A stretch of 64,000 bases of DNA from DATASD01 sp035276765. Lineage in GTDB: Bacteria; Patescibacteriota; Saccharimonadia; Saccharimonadales; UBA4665. The notes below the pieces were generated by a model. The model saw nothing but the letters and a program-made list of their open reading frames with translations, was not told where the DNA came from and did no database searches. A program made the translations under genes and the position numbers. Every line of letters begins with the position of its first letter. The first letter of the stretch is position 1. Below are positions 50,341 to 59,351 of the stretch, one piece after another. The stretch spans positions 868,001-932,000 of the forward strand of contig DATELH010000002.1 in NCBI GenBank assembly GCA_035276765.1, read 5' to 3'.

Positions 50341-51065
50341 TGGTTTACCCTCCGCATTGTTAAGGTTGAGGTGGTGTAAATGTCTTCGGCGTAAGCCTTG
50401 TCGTGCAGCGTTACCGACACCTGGATTTTACGCGCCTGTTCGGGGGTGGTCACTACGGCGTTACTGCCATTGTAGTAGGTGATGTTAAACGAGCTGAGCT
50501 TGTCGGTGAGCAATACGTCTGCCGGACAACTGGTGTTGGCATGGTCTGCCGGACAACTTTGTTTGAGATAGCTGGTGCCGCAGGTGCTCATGCTGCTGGG
50601 CGCGGTGAGGGTGCGCTTGTACAGGTTGGTGCCGGACACAAAATAGATGGTGTTGTTGTACAGCGGATCGTTTTGCTCGAGTACCGATTGTGGGCTGCAG
50701 CCCACGGTGTTAATGTACACCGGTAAGCGGTTTGGGTCGCGGTGGCTGCTGGTGAGTGCCGGGTTGGACAAAATGAGCGTTTGCGGTATGGTGGTTGCCT
50801 TCCAGCCACCGCTCGGCGCGTATGGATCACTCAAATTGCTGTTGATGTTCGTGGTAAAAGCATTCGAGAAAAACACATCATCTTGCATGGTAAAAGTAAC
50901 TTCTTGCGCGGCCAGCTGCAGGTTCACCACGCCCTGCTGTTTTACCAACTGGCCGTATTGGCTAAACAGATAGTTCATGGTGTAGGCGATTACCACCATC
51001 AAAATAGGGCAGATAACAAGGATCTCGATCAGCGTAAAACCGGCGTTATTTTGGAGCTTTTTCAT
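50337..51065 (-). CDS. Minor prepilin, PilW/PilJ-like
   Basis: 242 residues. NNAGFTLIEILVICPILMVVIAYTMNYLF is a type III signal: cleavage at G/F, Glu at +5. The soluble domain has four or five cysteines (CSPQ, CGTSYLKQSC, SCPAD). It is coupled to both neighbours by overlaps. Confidence 0.88.
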   Translation of the reverse strand: MKKLQNNAGFTLIEILVICPILMVVIAYTMNYLFSQYGQLVKQQGVVNLQLAAQEVTFTMQDDVFFSNAFTTNINSNLSDPYAPSGGWKATTIPQTLILSNPALTSSHRDPNRLPVYINTVGCSPQSVLEQNDPLYNNTIYFVSGTNLYKRTLTAPSSMSTCGTSYLKQSCPADHANTSCPADVLLTDKLSSFNITYYNGSNAVVTTPEQARKIQVSVTLHDKAYAEDIYTTSTLTMRRVNQ

Positions 51066-51469
51066 AGGCCGTTCTTCTGTATAAAATCGGCGTATTGAAT
51101 AATGCGGTCGTTGTGGCCATAGGTGACTTTTACCACCACTTGCTTGAGCGTTGCCGAAACGGTGTTGATATACACTTGGCCGCTCCGCGGGCTGGGCAGC
51201 GTGGGGTCGAGCGAGCTGCTAAAGTCTTCCACCTGTTGCAGCGTGCCAGCTGGCGCGGTATTGGGCAGGCTAGTGAACGAGGTGTTTTCGTATTGCTGCA
51301 CTTTGGCAAAGGCGGCCTCGTTGGCGTGGTTGGTGTCGATGGCAGTCTTGTTGATGTTTTGGATAGTGGTAAAAGTGGTGGTGAACGCCAAAAATGTCAC
51401 GCCGATGATTAACAGTGTGATCAAAAGTTCGATCAACGAGAATCCTTCCTCCGAGCGTAAACCCTTCAT
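51062..51469 (-). CDS. Minor prepilin, PilV-like
   Basis: 135 residues. EEGFSLIELLITLLIIGVTFLAF is the prepilin signal with Glu at +5. First gene of the minor-pilin unit; TATAAT (51485-51480) lies 10 nt before its ATG, directly after the terminator of the major pilin. Confidence 0.9.
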   Translation of the reverse strand: MKGLRSEEGFSLIELLITLLIIGVTFLAFTTTFTTIQNINKTAIDTNHANEAAFAKVQQYENTSFTSLPNTAPAGTLQQVEDFSSSLDPTLPSPRSGQVYINTVSATLKQVVVKVTYGHNDRIIQYADFIQKNGL

Positions 51470-51479
51470 GCTTACGTTT

Positions 51480-51485
51480 ATTATA
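51480..51485 (-). promoter_or_regulatory. -10 box for the minor-pilin unit
   Basis: TATAAT on the minus strand between the pilin terminator and the ATG at 51469. Confidence 0.55.
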
Positions 51486-51487
51486 GT

Positions 51488-51515
51488 AAAAGCCCGGGGT
51501 AAATCCCAGGCTTTT
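51488..51515 (-). terminator. Terminator of the major pilin gene
   Basis: AAAAGCC and GGCTTTT with an inner GGG/CCC stem around an AT-rich loop, 22 nt past the pilin stop, followed by T-rich sequence on the transcribed strand. The best intrinsic terminator in the window. Confidence 0.75.
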
Positions 51516-51537
51516 GTGTTTGTTGGTGACGATGAAG

Positions 51538-52023
51538 CTAGTTTAGGCTGGACTTGGTGTAGGTGCCGCCGCCCTCGTACTTGGCCGTTAAGGTGTATTT
51601 AGTACAGTCGCTCGTGCTGTTGTCACACGTTCCAGCACTGTCGTTTTGCACGTCGTATTGATAACAGCCATCCGAGCCGCCGGTACCAGTGATTAGCTCT
51701 GCGGCGTTGCTGCTATCCTTACAACTCAGGCTTGTTGACCACTTCGGGTCTTGCAACGCGTTCAGGTCGAGACCCTTCAAGTTACCTTGAATCCAGGTGC
51801 GGTCTTGCATGTTAGCAAGCGTCGGATACTTACCTTGTTGCGCAAAGTATGCCTCGAGCTGGCCCTGAATAGCGTTGATATCTGTTTGGCGCTTGGTGTT
51901 GCGGGCCTTCTGCTGAATGCCTGTATAGGTTGTGATAACGAGCGTTGCCAGAATACCAATGACAACAATCACGATGAGCAGTTCCACTAGGGTGAAACCC
52001 GATTGTTTTTTGCGTAGGACCAT
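51538..52023 (-). CDS. Major type IV pilin
   Basis: 161 residues. KKQSGFTLVELLIVIVVIGILATLVITTYTGIQQKARNTKRQTDINAIQGQLEAYF is a standard type IVa/pseudopilin start. The C-terminal domain has paired cysteines (LSCKDSS ... DGCYQY, GTCDNSTSDC). It has a strong ribosome site (AAGGAGG), a near-consensus promoter and its own terminator, as expected for the abundant subunit. Confidence 0.92.
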   Translation of the reverse strand: MVLRKKQSGFTLVELLIVIVVIGILATLVITTYTGIQQKARNTKRQTDINAIQGQLEAYFAQQGKYPTLANMQDRTWIQGNLKGLDLNALQDPKWSTSLSCKDSSNAAELITGTGGSDGCYQYDVQNDSAGTCDNSTSDCTKYTLTAKYEGGGTYTKSSLN

Positions 52024-52096
52024 AAAGACCCACCCTCCTTATGTTAATTGCGTTTTGATCTTTAGTTGTAAAGGTTAGCTAAAGTATCTGCACCTG

Positions 52097-52124
52097 ATTA
52101 TAGCCATAAGCGGGTTGGCGTCAA
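52097..52124 (-). promoter_or_regulatory. Strong promoter of the major pilin
   Basis: TTGACG (52124-52119), 16-nt spacer, TATAAT (52102-52097), then a leader of about 65 nt with AAGGAGG. It is unlike the leaderless promoters elsewhere. Confidence 0.75.
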
Positions 52125-52152
52125 GCTTTTCCCTAGAAATGCAAGTTTCACG

Positions 52153-53388
52153 TTATTGGTTGGCAATGTTTTTGCTGAGGCCGGCGATGGGGCCCATGAC
52201 GCTGGCGGCAATCAGCCCGACCACGCCGCCAAGCACCACGATCATAACGGGTTCGATGATGGATGCCAAGCTGTTAATAACTGCTTCGACTTCTTCGTCG
52301 TAAAAATCCGCCACCTTTACAAGCACGGTGTCGATTTGGCCGGTTTCTTCGCCGACCTCGAGCATTTGGCTGATGATGGGCGGGAAGTACGGACTGGCGC
52401 CGAGCGGTTCAGACAGTGGCCGGCCGTTGCGCACGGCTTCGCTGGCTTTTTTGAGTTCTTCTTCGATCACCAAGTTACCCACGGCGCCGCCGGTGACTTC
52501 GAGCGCGTCGAGCACGCTCACGCCAGAAGACATCAGCGAGGCAAAGGTGCGGGCGAACCTTGCCACGGCAATTTTGGTGACGATCATTTTAATAATTGGC
52601 GTTTTGAGCTCGAGCTTGTTGAAATTGTAACGGCCTTTGGGCGTGCGGATGTAACGGAAAATAGCGACCACCAAAACAATGAACCCGCCGACAACCAACA
52701 CGGCGTTGTGCTGCATGAAGTCGCTGATCGACAACATAACCTCGGTGTATGGCGGCAGCTTGGCGTTCGGCCCGCCCAGCGAGCGGATGATGCCAGCGAT
52801 TTTGGGCATGATGAAGATCATGATGCCAAAGAACGCGATCACCGTGACTACTGAAATCACCACTGGGTACGCCATGGCGCTGCGGATTTTCTTTTTGATG
52901 CTGGCTTGCTGCTCCACCTGCGTGGCCAGGCGTTTTAGGATGTCGTCCAAAATACCGCCAGCCTCACCCGCCTTAACCATGTTGATGTACACGCGCGAAA
53001 ACACGTCGGGGTATTTGGCGAAAGCGTCGCCCAGCGGCGCGCCCGCTTGCACGTCTTTGGTGATGCCAGCGATCACTTTTTGCAGATACTTGTTTTCGGC
53101 GTCGGCTTGCAACGTGGAAAGCGCCCGCACCAAGGGTACGCCGGCGCTAATCATGGTGGAAAGCTGGCGCGTAAACACTACCAGATCGCCCAACTTAACG
53201 TGCGGCTTTAAAAGTCCCAGACCTGGGATGGCCAAACCGCCACCGCGTTTTTTGCCGCCCACTTCTATGACGATCGGCTTAAGGTGCTGGCGGCTCAGGT
53301 TGCGGATCAGTGCCTCTTTGGTGGGTGCCTCGGCACTGCCGGTAACGGTCTTGCCGTCGCTGTTGGTTGCTTTGTAGGTGAATTTCAT
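52153..53388 (-). CDS. pilC: Pilus inner-membrane platform protein PilC
   Basis: 411 residues with two GspF domains. FTRQLSTMISAGVPLVRALSTL and FARTFASLMSSGVSVLDALEVTGGAVGN are the repeated motifs; membrane segments fall at about 172-197, 225-243 and 377-402. It anchors the motor to the growing pilus. It starts 2 nt after the pilB stop. Confidence 0.95.
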   Translation of the reverse strand: MKFTYKATNSDGKTVTGSAEAPTKEALIRNLSRQHLKPIVIEVGGKKRGGGLAIPGLGLLKPHVKLGDLVVFTRQLSTMISAGVPLVRALSTLQADAENKYLQKVIAGITKDVQAGAPLGDAFAKYPDVFSRVYINMVKAGEAGGILDDILKRLATQVEQQASIKKKIRSAMAYPVVISVVTVIAFFGIMIFIMPKIAGIIRSLGGPNAKLPPYTEVMLSISDFMQHNAVLVVGGFIVLVVAIFRYIRTPKGRYNFNKLELKTPIIKMIVTKIAVARFARTFASLMSSGVSVLDALEVTGGAVGNLVIEEELKKASEAVRNGRPLSEPLGASPYFPPIISQMLEVGEETGQIDTVLVKVADFYDEEVEAVINSLASIIEPVMIVVLGGVVGLIAASVMGPIAGLSKNIANQ

Positions 53389-53390
53389 GG

Positions 53391-55202
53391 TTATTTCTCG
53401 GTGGTGGCGCGCAAAATTTCTTCCACGGTAGTTTGGGCGCGGAATGCCTTAATAAGCCCGTCCATTTGCATGGTAATCATGCCCTCGGCCATGGCAGTTT
53501 GCTGGATGGTGTCACTGGTTTCGTTTTGCATGATCATTTTTTGGACTTCTTGGCTGTTGCTGAGCACTTCATAAATGCCGATGCGTCCTTTGTAGCCGAT
53601 GCCGCCGCAGTGTTCGCAGCCGCCCTCGTGCGGCCGCCATAGCTTAACGATGTCACCAGGCGAGGTGCTAAGCTGGCTCGGGTCTTCTTTGTTGGTCTTG
53701 GAGGGGTTGTCGCGGCCGATGCCACCCTCGAGTGCCTGCTTTTCCAGCTCGTGCACATGCTTCATCAGGCTGGCATTGTCGAGGCCGAAGGTTTTGGCGA
53801 TCTGGTTTTTGGCTGCGGTATCGGGGATGTAACTCTCACGGCAATCGATACACAACCGGCGCACCAATCGTTGGCCAACCACCACGCGGATGGTCGAGGC
53901 GATCAAAAACGGTTCGATTTTCATGTCGATGAGGCGTGGCAGGCAGGTGGCGGCGTTGTTGGTGTGCAATGTCGAAAGTACTAAGTGACCGGTAAGTGCG
54001 GCTTGCACGGCGAGTTCGGCGGTTTCGCCGTCGCGGATCTCGCCCACCATGATGACGTTGGGGTCTTGGCGTAACAGCGCACGCAAGCCGTTGCTAAACG
54101 TCATGCCGGCGATGGGGTTCACTTGGGTTTGGTTGGCACCGAACACGCGGTATTCTACCGGATCTTCCACGGTGGCGATGTTCACGCTCGGACTGTTTAA
54201 GATGCTGAGCATACTAAACAGGCTGGTGCTTTTGCCGGATCCGGTGGGGCCAGTGACCAGAATCATGCCGTGCGGCTGCACGAGTGCGTGTTGAATGTCG
54301 GTAAGGGCGTTGCCCCAGTAGCCCAGCTCTTCGAGGGTGGCGGCCTTGCTAGACTCGCTCAAAATGCGCATGACCACTTTTTCGCCGTCCACGATAGGCA
54401 TCACCGAAACGCGCAAGGCGTACAGTTGGCCGCCGACTTGCACCTTAAAGCGACCGTCTTGCGGCGCGCGATGCTCATCTATTTTAAGGTTGGCCAAAAT
54501 TTTGATGCGCGACACCAGTGCGCCCATAACCTTGCGCGGCAGCTTGTTGGCTTCGCGCAGCACGCCGTCCACACGATAGCGCACCACGACAAAATCTTCG
54601 CGCGGTTCAATGTGGATGTCGCTGGCGTTGCCCTTTACGCCGTACTCGATAATGAGGTTTACGGTTTGGGCAATCGGCGAGTCTTCGGCGAGGTCTTCTT
54701 CGTTGACATGCTCGGTGGCGGCTTCCTCGATTTCTTCGTCGGAAATAACTTTGGTGAGCTCGCTACTGATGTTACCGCGGTATTGGTCGAGCGCGGCCTG
54801 GATGTTGCTGCTCATGGCCACATACACGCGGATCTCGCCCAGTTGTTTTTGCAAAAAGTTTATGGCTTGGATGTCGTCGGGGTCTTCCATGGCCAGCAAC
54901 TTGGTGCCGTCTTTATCGATGTCGAACACCACGGCGCGATACTGGCGGGCGATGCGTTCCGGGATAAGCTTGAGCACCTCGCGCTTGATCTCGTGCGCGT
55001 TCATTTCGATGAACGGCACCTCGATTTCGGTAGCGTACAGTTTGGTGAGCTCTTTTTCGCTGATGACGTTGTTGCGCACAACCACGTCTTGCAACGGGCG
55101 TTTTTCGCGTGCTACCTGCTGGTGCAGGTCGGCGATTTGTTCGTCCCGAAACTTACCTGTCGCCTTCAGCAACTTCTCGACCAAGGAGTCCGCAATTCTC
55201 AT
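53391..55202 (-). CDS. pilB: Pilus extension ATPase PilB
   Basis: 603 residues. The N-terminal MshEN-like domain is followed by Walker A VTGPTGSGKSTS, the Asp box IATVEDPVEY, Walker B VGEIRDGETAELA, the His box TGHLVLSTLHTNNA, and a cysteine pair near the end (CEHCGGIGYKGRIGIYEVL) plus CIDCRES. It powers pilus assembly. TATACT stands 10 nt before the ATG. No PilT retraction ATPase is seen in the window. Confidence 0.96.
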   Translation of the reverse strand: MRIADSLVEKLLKATGKFRDEQIADLHQQVAREKRPLQDVVVRNNVISEKELTKLYATEIEVPFIEMNAHEIKREVLKLIPERIARQYRAVVFDIDKDGTKLLAMEDPDDIQAINFLQKQLGEIRVYVAMSSNIQAALDQYRGNISSELTKVISDEEIEEAATEHVNEEDLAEDSPIAQTVNLIIEYGVKGNASDIHIEPREDFVVVRYRVDGVLREANKLPRKVMGALVSRIKILANLKIDEHRAPQDGRFKVQVGGQLYALRVSVMPIVDGEKVVMRILSESSKAATLEELGYWGNALTDIQHALVQPHGMILVTGPTGSGKSTSLFSMLSILNSPSVNIATVEDPVEYRVFGANQTQVNPIAGMTFSNGLRALLRQDPNVIMVGEIRDGETAELAVQAALTGHLVLSTLHTNNAATCLPRLIDMKIEPFLIASTIRVVVGQRLVRRLCIDCRESYIPDTAAKNQIAKTFGLDNASLMKHVHELEKQALEGGIGRDNPSKTNKEDPSQLSTSPGDIVKLWRPHEGGCEHCGGIGYKGRIGIYEVLSNSQEVQKMIMQNETSDTIQQTAMAEGMITMQMDGLIKAFRAQTTVEEILRATTEK

Positions 55203-55296
55203 AGCTACGCTTAGTATACCGAAAAAGCACGAGCATTTTAAGTAAAATAATCATGAACCTATATGTGCGTATGGTAGGTGCTGGTATAGTGTTTGG

Positions 55297-57063
55297 ATGA
55301 CCGAAATCTCACCGCTGGAACAAGCTGCGCGCAACGCGCACCACGACTATATGAGTTGGGGTGCCGACCCGCCTCTCGGAGGGATTGATACCGCCGAAAT
55401 GCAGAGCCTGGTCACGGCCACGGACGGCCTGCGTCGCTGGCCGGGACATCAGGCGCTTGATGTCGGTTGGCTCTGTTTGGAAACGGCGCTTCGGCAAGCA
55501 TTCGACGATGCTGGAGAGGCGGGGCCTTCGGGCGCGCGCTCGGCGCTATACAGTCAGGATGCTTTAGTGAACCGTGCCCAGACGTATTGGGACAAGGCTG
55601 CTCTCGATCCGGCAAACAATATTTTAATTCGTTCGCGAGCGAGGTGGGCGATTGGGGCGGTTCAGGCATATATGCATCTGGCTACGCTTGTCGGCAGCGT
55701 GGACCTCCGCGATTACCAAGAAGCGCAGACTCAGACGGCATCGATGCTTCTCAGGGAGTACGGCCGTCGCAAAGATCCCGGCTTGCTCCATGATTTGCAT
55801 GTGCAGACGGTAGGGCTGCTTTTAAGCAGTAGCCATTCCAAAGACAAACAGGCAAACGACCTTGCACTGCCGTTGCCAACGCGGTTTCAAGAGCAGGGAA
55901 GTCCAAGGCGCTCAGATATGTTGTTTTGGAAATGGGGCGACAGCGAGGTCGCACGCATATTTTTGCTTGGCGTTTCCTCACATGAGGGCACAAACAGCAA
56001 TGACGTTATAAACATAGCGCCGGCCTTGCTGCAAAATGATAAAATCCCGAGCAAGACCGGCCAAGGTACGCTCGAAGCTATGGATACCTTGCTTGCCGGT
56101 GAAAAGGCAGGGAAATACAGCAAACTCCAATTGCAGATGTTGGCGCGGCACTTTGAACAGACAGCCGGCGGCGCCCGGGAAGTTATCGAGATGCAGATTG
56201 TCAAAGGCATGCGCACGGCCATAGAAATCGACCCGGAAAAAGGGCTGCAAGACGCCTATGACTGGTACGCTGGCTTAGGGCCGACGTACCACATGAAGGA
56301 AACCGACAAGCATGAGCTTGAGCAAGCGATCAACCCCTTCGAAATGGCTGCCGGAAACGGGGACGCGGACCTGGAAGACTTGCAGACGCTTGCCTGGCTC
56401 TGGATGGAAGTTGATATGGCCACCGGCGAAAAAGGCGGTTTTAGCCGGGCGGAGGAGATTTTCGAGTACGCTGCCCAGATGGCCGAGGTCCAGGAAAACT
56501 GGCCGGCTTACTGTGCGTCCAAGCTCGACAAGGCCACCGCTAGTTTTCGCCGTCGTCACCAAGAACCGGACGAGCGAGAAACGGCCCTCGAAAACTATCA
56601 GCAAGACCTTTACAATATCGCCACCGGCATGGTGTATGGCCTAGCCGAAACGCCCCAAACATCACAGCACTACGTCGCATTGCAGCGTGTCGCCCGGCGC
56701 CTTGTGGCAAGTCTGCTGTTTGCTGACGGCGAAGAAGGTGTGGTGGTGTTTACCCCTTCGACCCGCCAGCGCGGTGTTTATGATCCCACAGCAATTAGTA
56801 GTGATATTTTAATGGTGCCCGAAATCGATGACGAGTATCCGCTGGCCAGCGCCGGCAAGGTGCGTTTTAGCGATGCGGAGAATCGTACATCGCTCGACGA
56901 AGGCGTTGCCACGCTCGTGCTGCGGGATGTATGGGGAAAGCAGATTCAGGATTTTCGCCCGTTGCTTGAGAAGCTAGTACGCGGGTCGGCGGGTGCTGAT
57001 ATTCGGCGCGCCAAACGACAAATATTAGCAGCGGCGCAAGATTCCATGGACGCAATGACGTAG
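55297..57063 (+). CDS. Large helical protein of unknown function
   Basis: 588 residues, helical, no signal or membrane segment. Tetratricopeptide-like stretches occur (ALENYQQDLYNIATGMVYGLAETPQT). Mostly acidic with a basic C-terminus (VRGSAGADIRRAKRQILAAAQ). TATAGT stands 6 nt before the ATG. It resembles the 667-residue protein at 35609 in size and style only. Confidence 0.62.
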   Translation: MTEISPLEQAARNAHHDYMSWGADPPLGGIDTAEMQSLVTATDGLRRWPGHQALDVGWLCLETALRQAFDDAGEAGPSGARSALYSQDALVNRAQTYWDKAALDPANNILIRSRARWAIGAVQAYMHLATLVGSVDLRDYQEAQTQTASMLLREYGRRKDPGLLHDLHVQTVGLLLSSSHSKDKQANDLALPLPTRFQEQGSPRRSDMLFWKWGDSEVARIFLLGVSSHEGTNSNDVINIAPALLQNDKIPSKTGQGTLEAMDTLLAGEKAGKYSKLQLQMLARHFEQTAGGAREVIEMQIVKGMRTAIEIDPEKGLQDAYDWYAGLGPTYHMKETDKHELEQAINPFEMAAGNGDADLEDLQTLAWLWMEVDMATGEKGGFSRAEEIFEYAAQMAEVQENWPAYCASKLDKATASFRRRHQEPDERETALENYQQDLYNIATGMVYGLAETPQTSQHYVALQRVARRLVASLLFADGEEGVVVFTPSTRQRGVYDPTAISSDILMVPEIDDEYPLASAGKVRFSDAENRTSLDEGVATLVLRDVWGKQIQDFRPLLEKLVRGSAGADIRRAKRQILAAAQDSMDAMT

Positions 57064-57109
57064 CACTGCTCAGGTTTGTAACTACCTTATAAGATGTTAT
57101 AATTTAAAA

Positions 57110-57877
57110 ATGAACAGACCACGCCGACCGCTCGGGCCAGAAACGGTTACGCATACCTACCCCATGATTCCGGACGACCCATACGAAATAAATGCCATCG
57201 CATTTTCGGTGCTTGCCGCTCGCGGCTACCCCGTGAGCTTACAACCTGCCGACCGAGACGTCGTGCGACGTGACCAGCAAGAACGACTGGCAGCTGTCCA
57301 GAATACAAGTTATGGAAACCATTTGCAGGCGCACTTTGCCCATCATAAAGGTTGGATAGTGCCATCAGCGCACCATGCTGACTTTCGCCTGGTTTCGCTC
57401 ACTAACCCTGAATGGTTGGCAAACGAGGACGACTCTGTGGGCTACTTCAACTTGCCGGCAGAGACTGCCCAGCCTTTAGAGGACCACCCCGGACGTCTTG
57501 CTTGCTACGTTGCCCACGGCGCGCCAAATACGATAAATGAATATCATCAAAAATTACGCAGCGGGGAGCTCACGCCCACGACCGTGCGTGAGTTGGACAC
57601 CCAGGGATTTACGGGGCCCAGCCTTGCGAAAGCGATCGAGCGCGCGCAAACGCCGGGTATTACCTTCCAGGGTTTTGGGTATATCATGCAGAAACAAGAG
57701 TACGAGCGTATGGGCAGGATGCTTGCCGCCCGCGATATTCGTCCTATTGGCGCAGAAGCACTGGCCGGACTTGTTAATGACTTCTATGCATTGACCGAAC
57801 AACTCGTGCCCGAGTTCGCCGCCCAAAAAGACTTGCAGCCTTCGCCGCAACCGCCGCATTCATATGGAGGATACTAA
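57110..57877 (+). CDS. Unknown protein, first of a tandem pair
   Basis: 255 residues. The N-terminus (RPLGPETVTHTY, DPYEINAIAFSVLAARGYPVSLQP) is nearly the same as that of the next gene, and both end with an ALAGLVNDFYALTEQ-like helix. No known domain. TATAAT stands 6 nt before the ATG. An ancient tandem duplication, diverged in the middle. Confidence 0.62.
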   Translation: MNRPRRPLGPETVTHTYPMIPDDPYEINAIAFSVLAARGYPVSLQPADRDVVRRDQQERLAAVQNTSYGNHLQAHFAHHKGWIVPSAHHADFRLVSLTNPEWLANEDDSVGYFNLPAETAQPLEDHPGRLACYVAHGAPNTINEYHQKLRSGELTPTTVRELDTQGFTGPSLAKAIERAQTPGITFQGFGYIMQKQEYERMGRMLAARDIRPIGAEALAGLVNDFYALTEQLVPEFAAQKDLQPSPQPPHSYGGY

Positions 57878-57878
57878 A

Positions 57879-58676
57879 ATGCCTCGCCCAAAGCCGCTCG
57901 GTCCCGATACTATTCACAAGCGCTACCACATTGTGCCTGGCGACCCCTATGACGAGGATGCGCTGACTTTTTCGGTGCTTGCCGCCCGCGGGTATCCCGT
58001 AAGCTTACAGCCGGTAAGCCGCGGCGAGGTTTTAAACCAGGAAAGGAAGGTGCTCGAAGGTTCCGATGTCGCCCGTCGCCTGCATACCGAAGCCAAAATC
58101 CAACGCTATCGGCAATGGGTGCAGCCAGTGGCCCACCATCCGGATTACAATCGTTTTTATCCAGATGGCGCCGGTTTCGAGGACCACGCTGTGACCGACG
58201 AAGAGGAAAAGGCCATGAAGACGTTCTTCGACCATCCCGCCAACTACTTGGTCTCGGCTGTGGGTGACGGTAATCCCCGTGCGGTGGATATTTATAAAAA
58301 GCGGCTCGACGAAGGTCTTGTGCCGCCAATGAACCGACCGGTTGATATCAGGCGTGTTTTTTTGGCGGGCTGCTTTGTGGCGGCTATGCAGCGGATGCGC
58401 GAGCCAGGCGTAGGAGAGGGTACGGAAATGACGCGCCAAAGGTATACCTTCTTAAACCCACAGGGCTCGCTGGACTACGACACCTCGATGCGGCGTTTTA
58501 ATCTCATCTACCGAACCCTGACTGAACAGCGCGGCATACAGCCTATTTCGCCAGAAAACCTGGCAGGCCTCGTGAACGATTTGTATGCTTTCGCGGAACC
58601 ACGGGTGCCACAGCTTGCGAGCTATCGGGAGCTTAAACCGCAACCGGTTGCGTCTTCGGAAGAACTGTCGTATTAG
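57879..58676 (+). CDS. Unknown protein, second of a tandem pair
   Basis: 265 residues from the ATG at 57879, with GGAGG 8 nt before it, inside the end of the previous gene. It shares FSVLAARGYPVSLQPVSR and NLAGLVNDLYAFAEP with its neighbour. No known domain. The pair is probably cotranscribed and may form a heteromer. Confidence 0.62.
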   Translation: MPRPKPLGPDTIHKRYHIVPGDPYDEDALTFSVLAARGYPVSLQPVSRGEVLNQERKVLEGSDVARRLHTEAKIQRYRQWVQPVAHHPDYNRFYPDGAGFEDHAVTDEEEKAMKTFFDHPANYLVSAVGDGNPRAVDIYKKRLDEGLVPPMNRPVDIRRVFLAGCFVAAMQRMREPGVGEGTEMTRQRYTFLNPQGSLDYDTSMRRFNLIYRTLTEQRGIQPISPENLAGLVNDLYAFAEPRVPQLASYRELKPQPVASSEELSY

Positions 58677-59254
58677 AAAACTTGGCTCTTTTGTGTACCG
58701 CAGTTGAGGCAGTAGCCCGGATGGCTTTGTGGATAGTTTTGGTGTGCGCGGCACGAACCACTTATGCAGTAGTATACCGAGCTGTACTGATCCCAGGCGT
58801 TTGTAACCCACGACTCTTTGGGGAAGTTGGCTTGGCACACGCTGATCGGGTCGCTGCCCTGGCAAAAACGGATACTGATTTGGTAGGTTTGCTGTGGGCC
58901 ATTAGCATCAGGTGGCCAATTGTCCCAGTCGTAGACGCTGTTCGGCCATGGGGCGTTCGGCCAGTTGACGCCGTTCTGGCCGTTCACTTGTAAAAATTCC
59001 ATAAGGCCGGCGGGGAGGCCACGAATGGCATCCGCCGGGTAGTCGTTGTATTTGTTGACGTACAGATTTACGGCGTTGGCCAGCATGGTTGTCTCGGCCG
59101 TCGCCTTCGAGAAGTATGTGCGCTCGCGCCATTTTGGCACGGCCACACTCAGGGTAATCGTCGCCAAAATGCCGATCACGACCACTACAATCAGCAGCTC
59201 AACCAGCGTGAACGCGGTTTCGTCGTCTGTTGTGTGTGCCGGTGCCCAACCCAT
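58673..59254 (-). CDS. Prepilin-like protein with Ala at the cleavage site
   Basis: 193 residues from the ATG at 59254, 7 nt after TACAAT. DDETAFTLVELLIVVVVIGILATITL is a clear prepilin helix with Glu at +5, but the -1 residue is Ala instead of Gly. The soluble domain is Trp- and Pro-rich, and six or more cysteines cluster toward the C-terminus (YYCISGSC ... GYCLNCG). It lies apart from the pilus operon, next to recA; a DNA-uptake or minor pilin role is possible. Confidence 0.82.
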   Translation of the reverse strand: MGWAPAHTTDDETAFTLVELLIVVVVIGILATITLSVAVPKWRERTYFSKATAETTMLANAVNLYVNKYNDYPADAIRGLPAGLMEFLQVNGQNGVNWPNAPWPNSVYDWDNWPPDANGPQQTYQISIRFCQGSDPISVCQANFPKESWVTNAWDQYSSVYYCISGSCRAHQNYPQSHPGYCLNCGTQKSQVF

Positions 59255-59351
59255 ATACAAAATTGTAGCATTATATGCAATTTTCTTGGCTTTTGGGCAT
59301 CTTGTTATAATATAGAGGACTGAAGATAACGACGGAGGGTACTTACTAATT

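Noticed and set aside
54270..55214. 314-codon plus-strand ORF
   Set aside because: Antisense of pilB; composition follows the pilB codon pattern.
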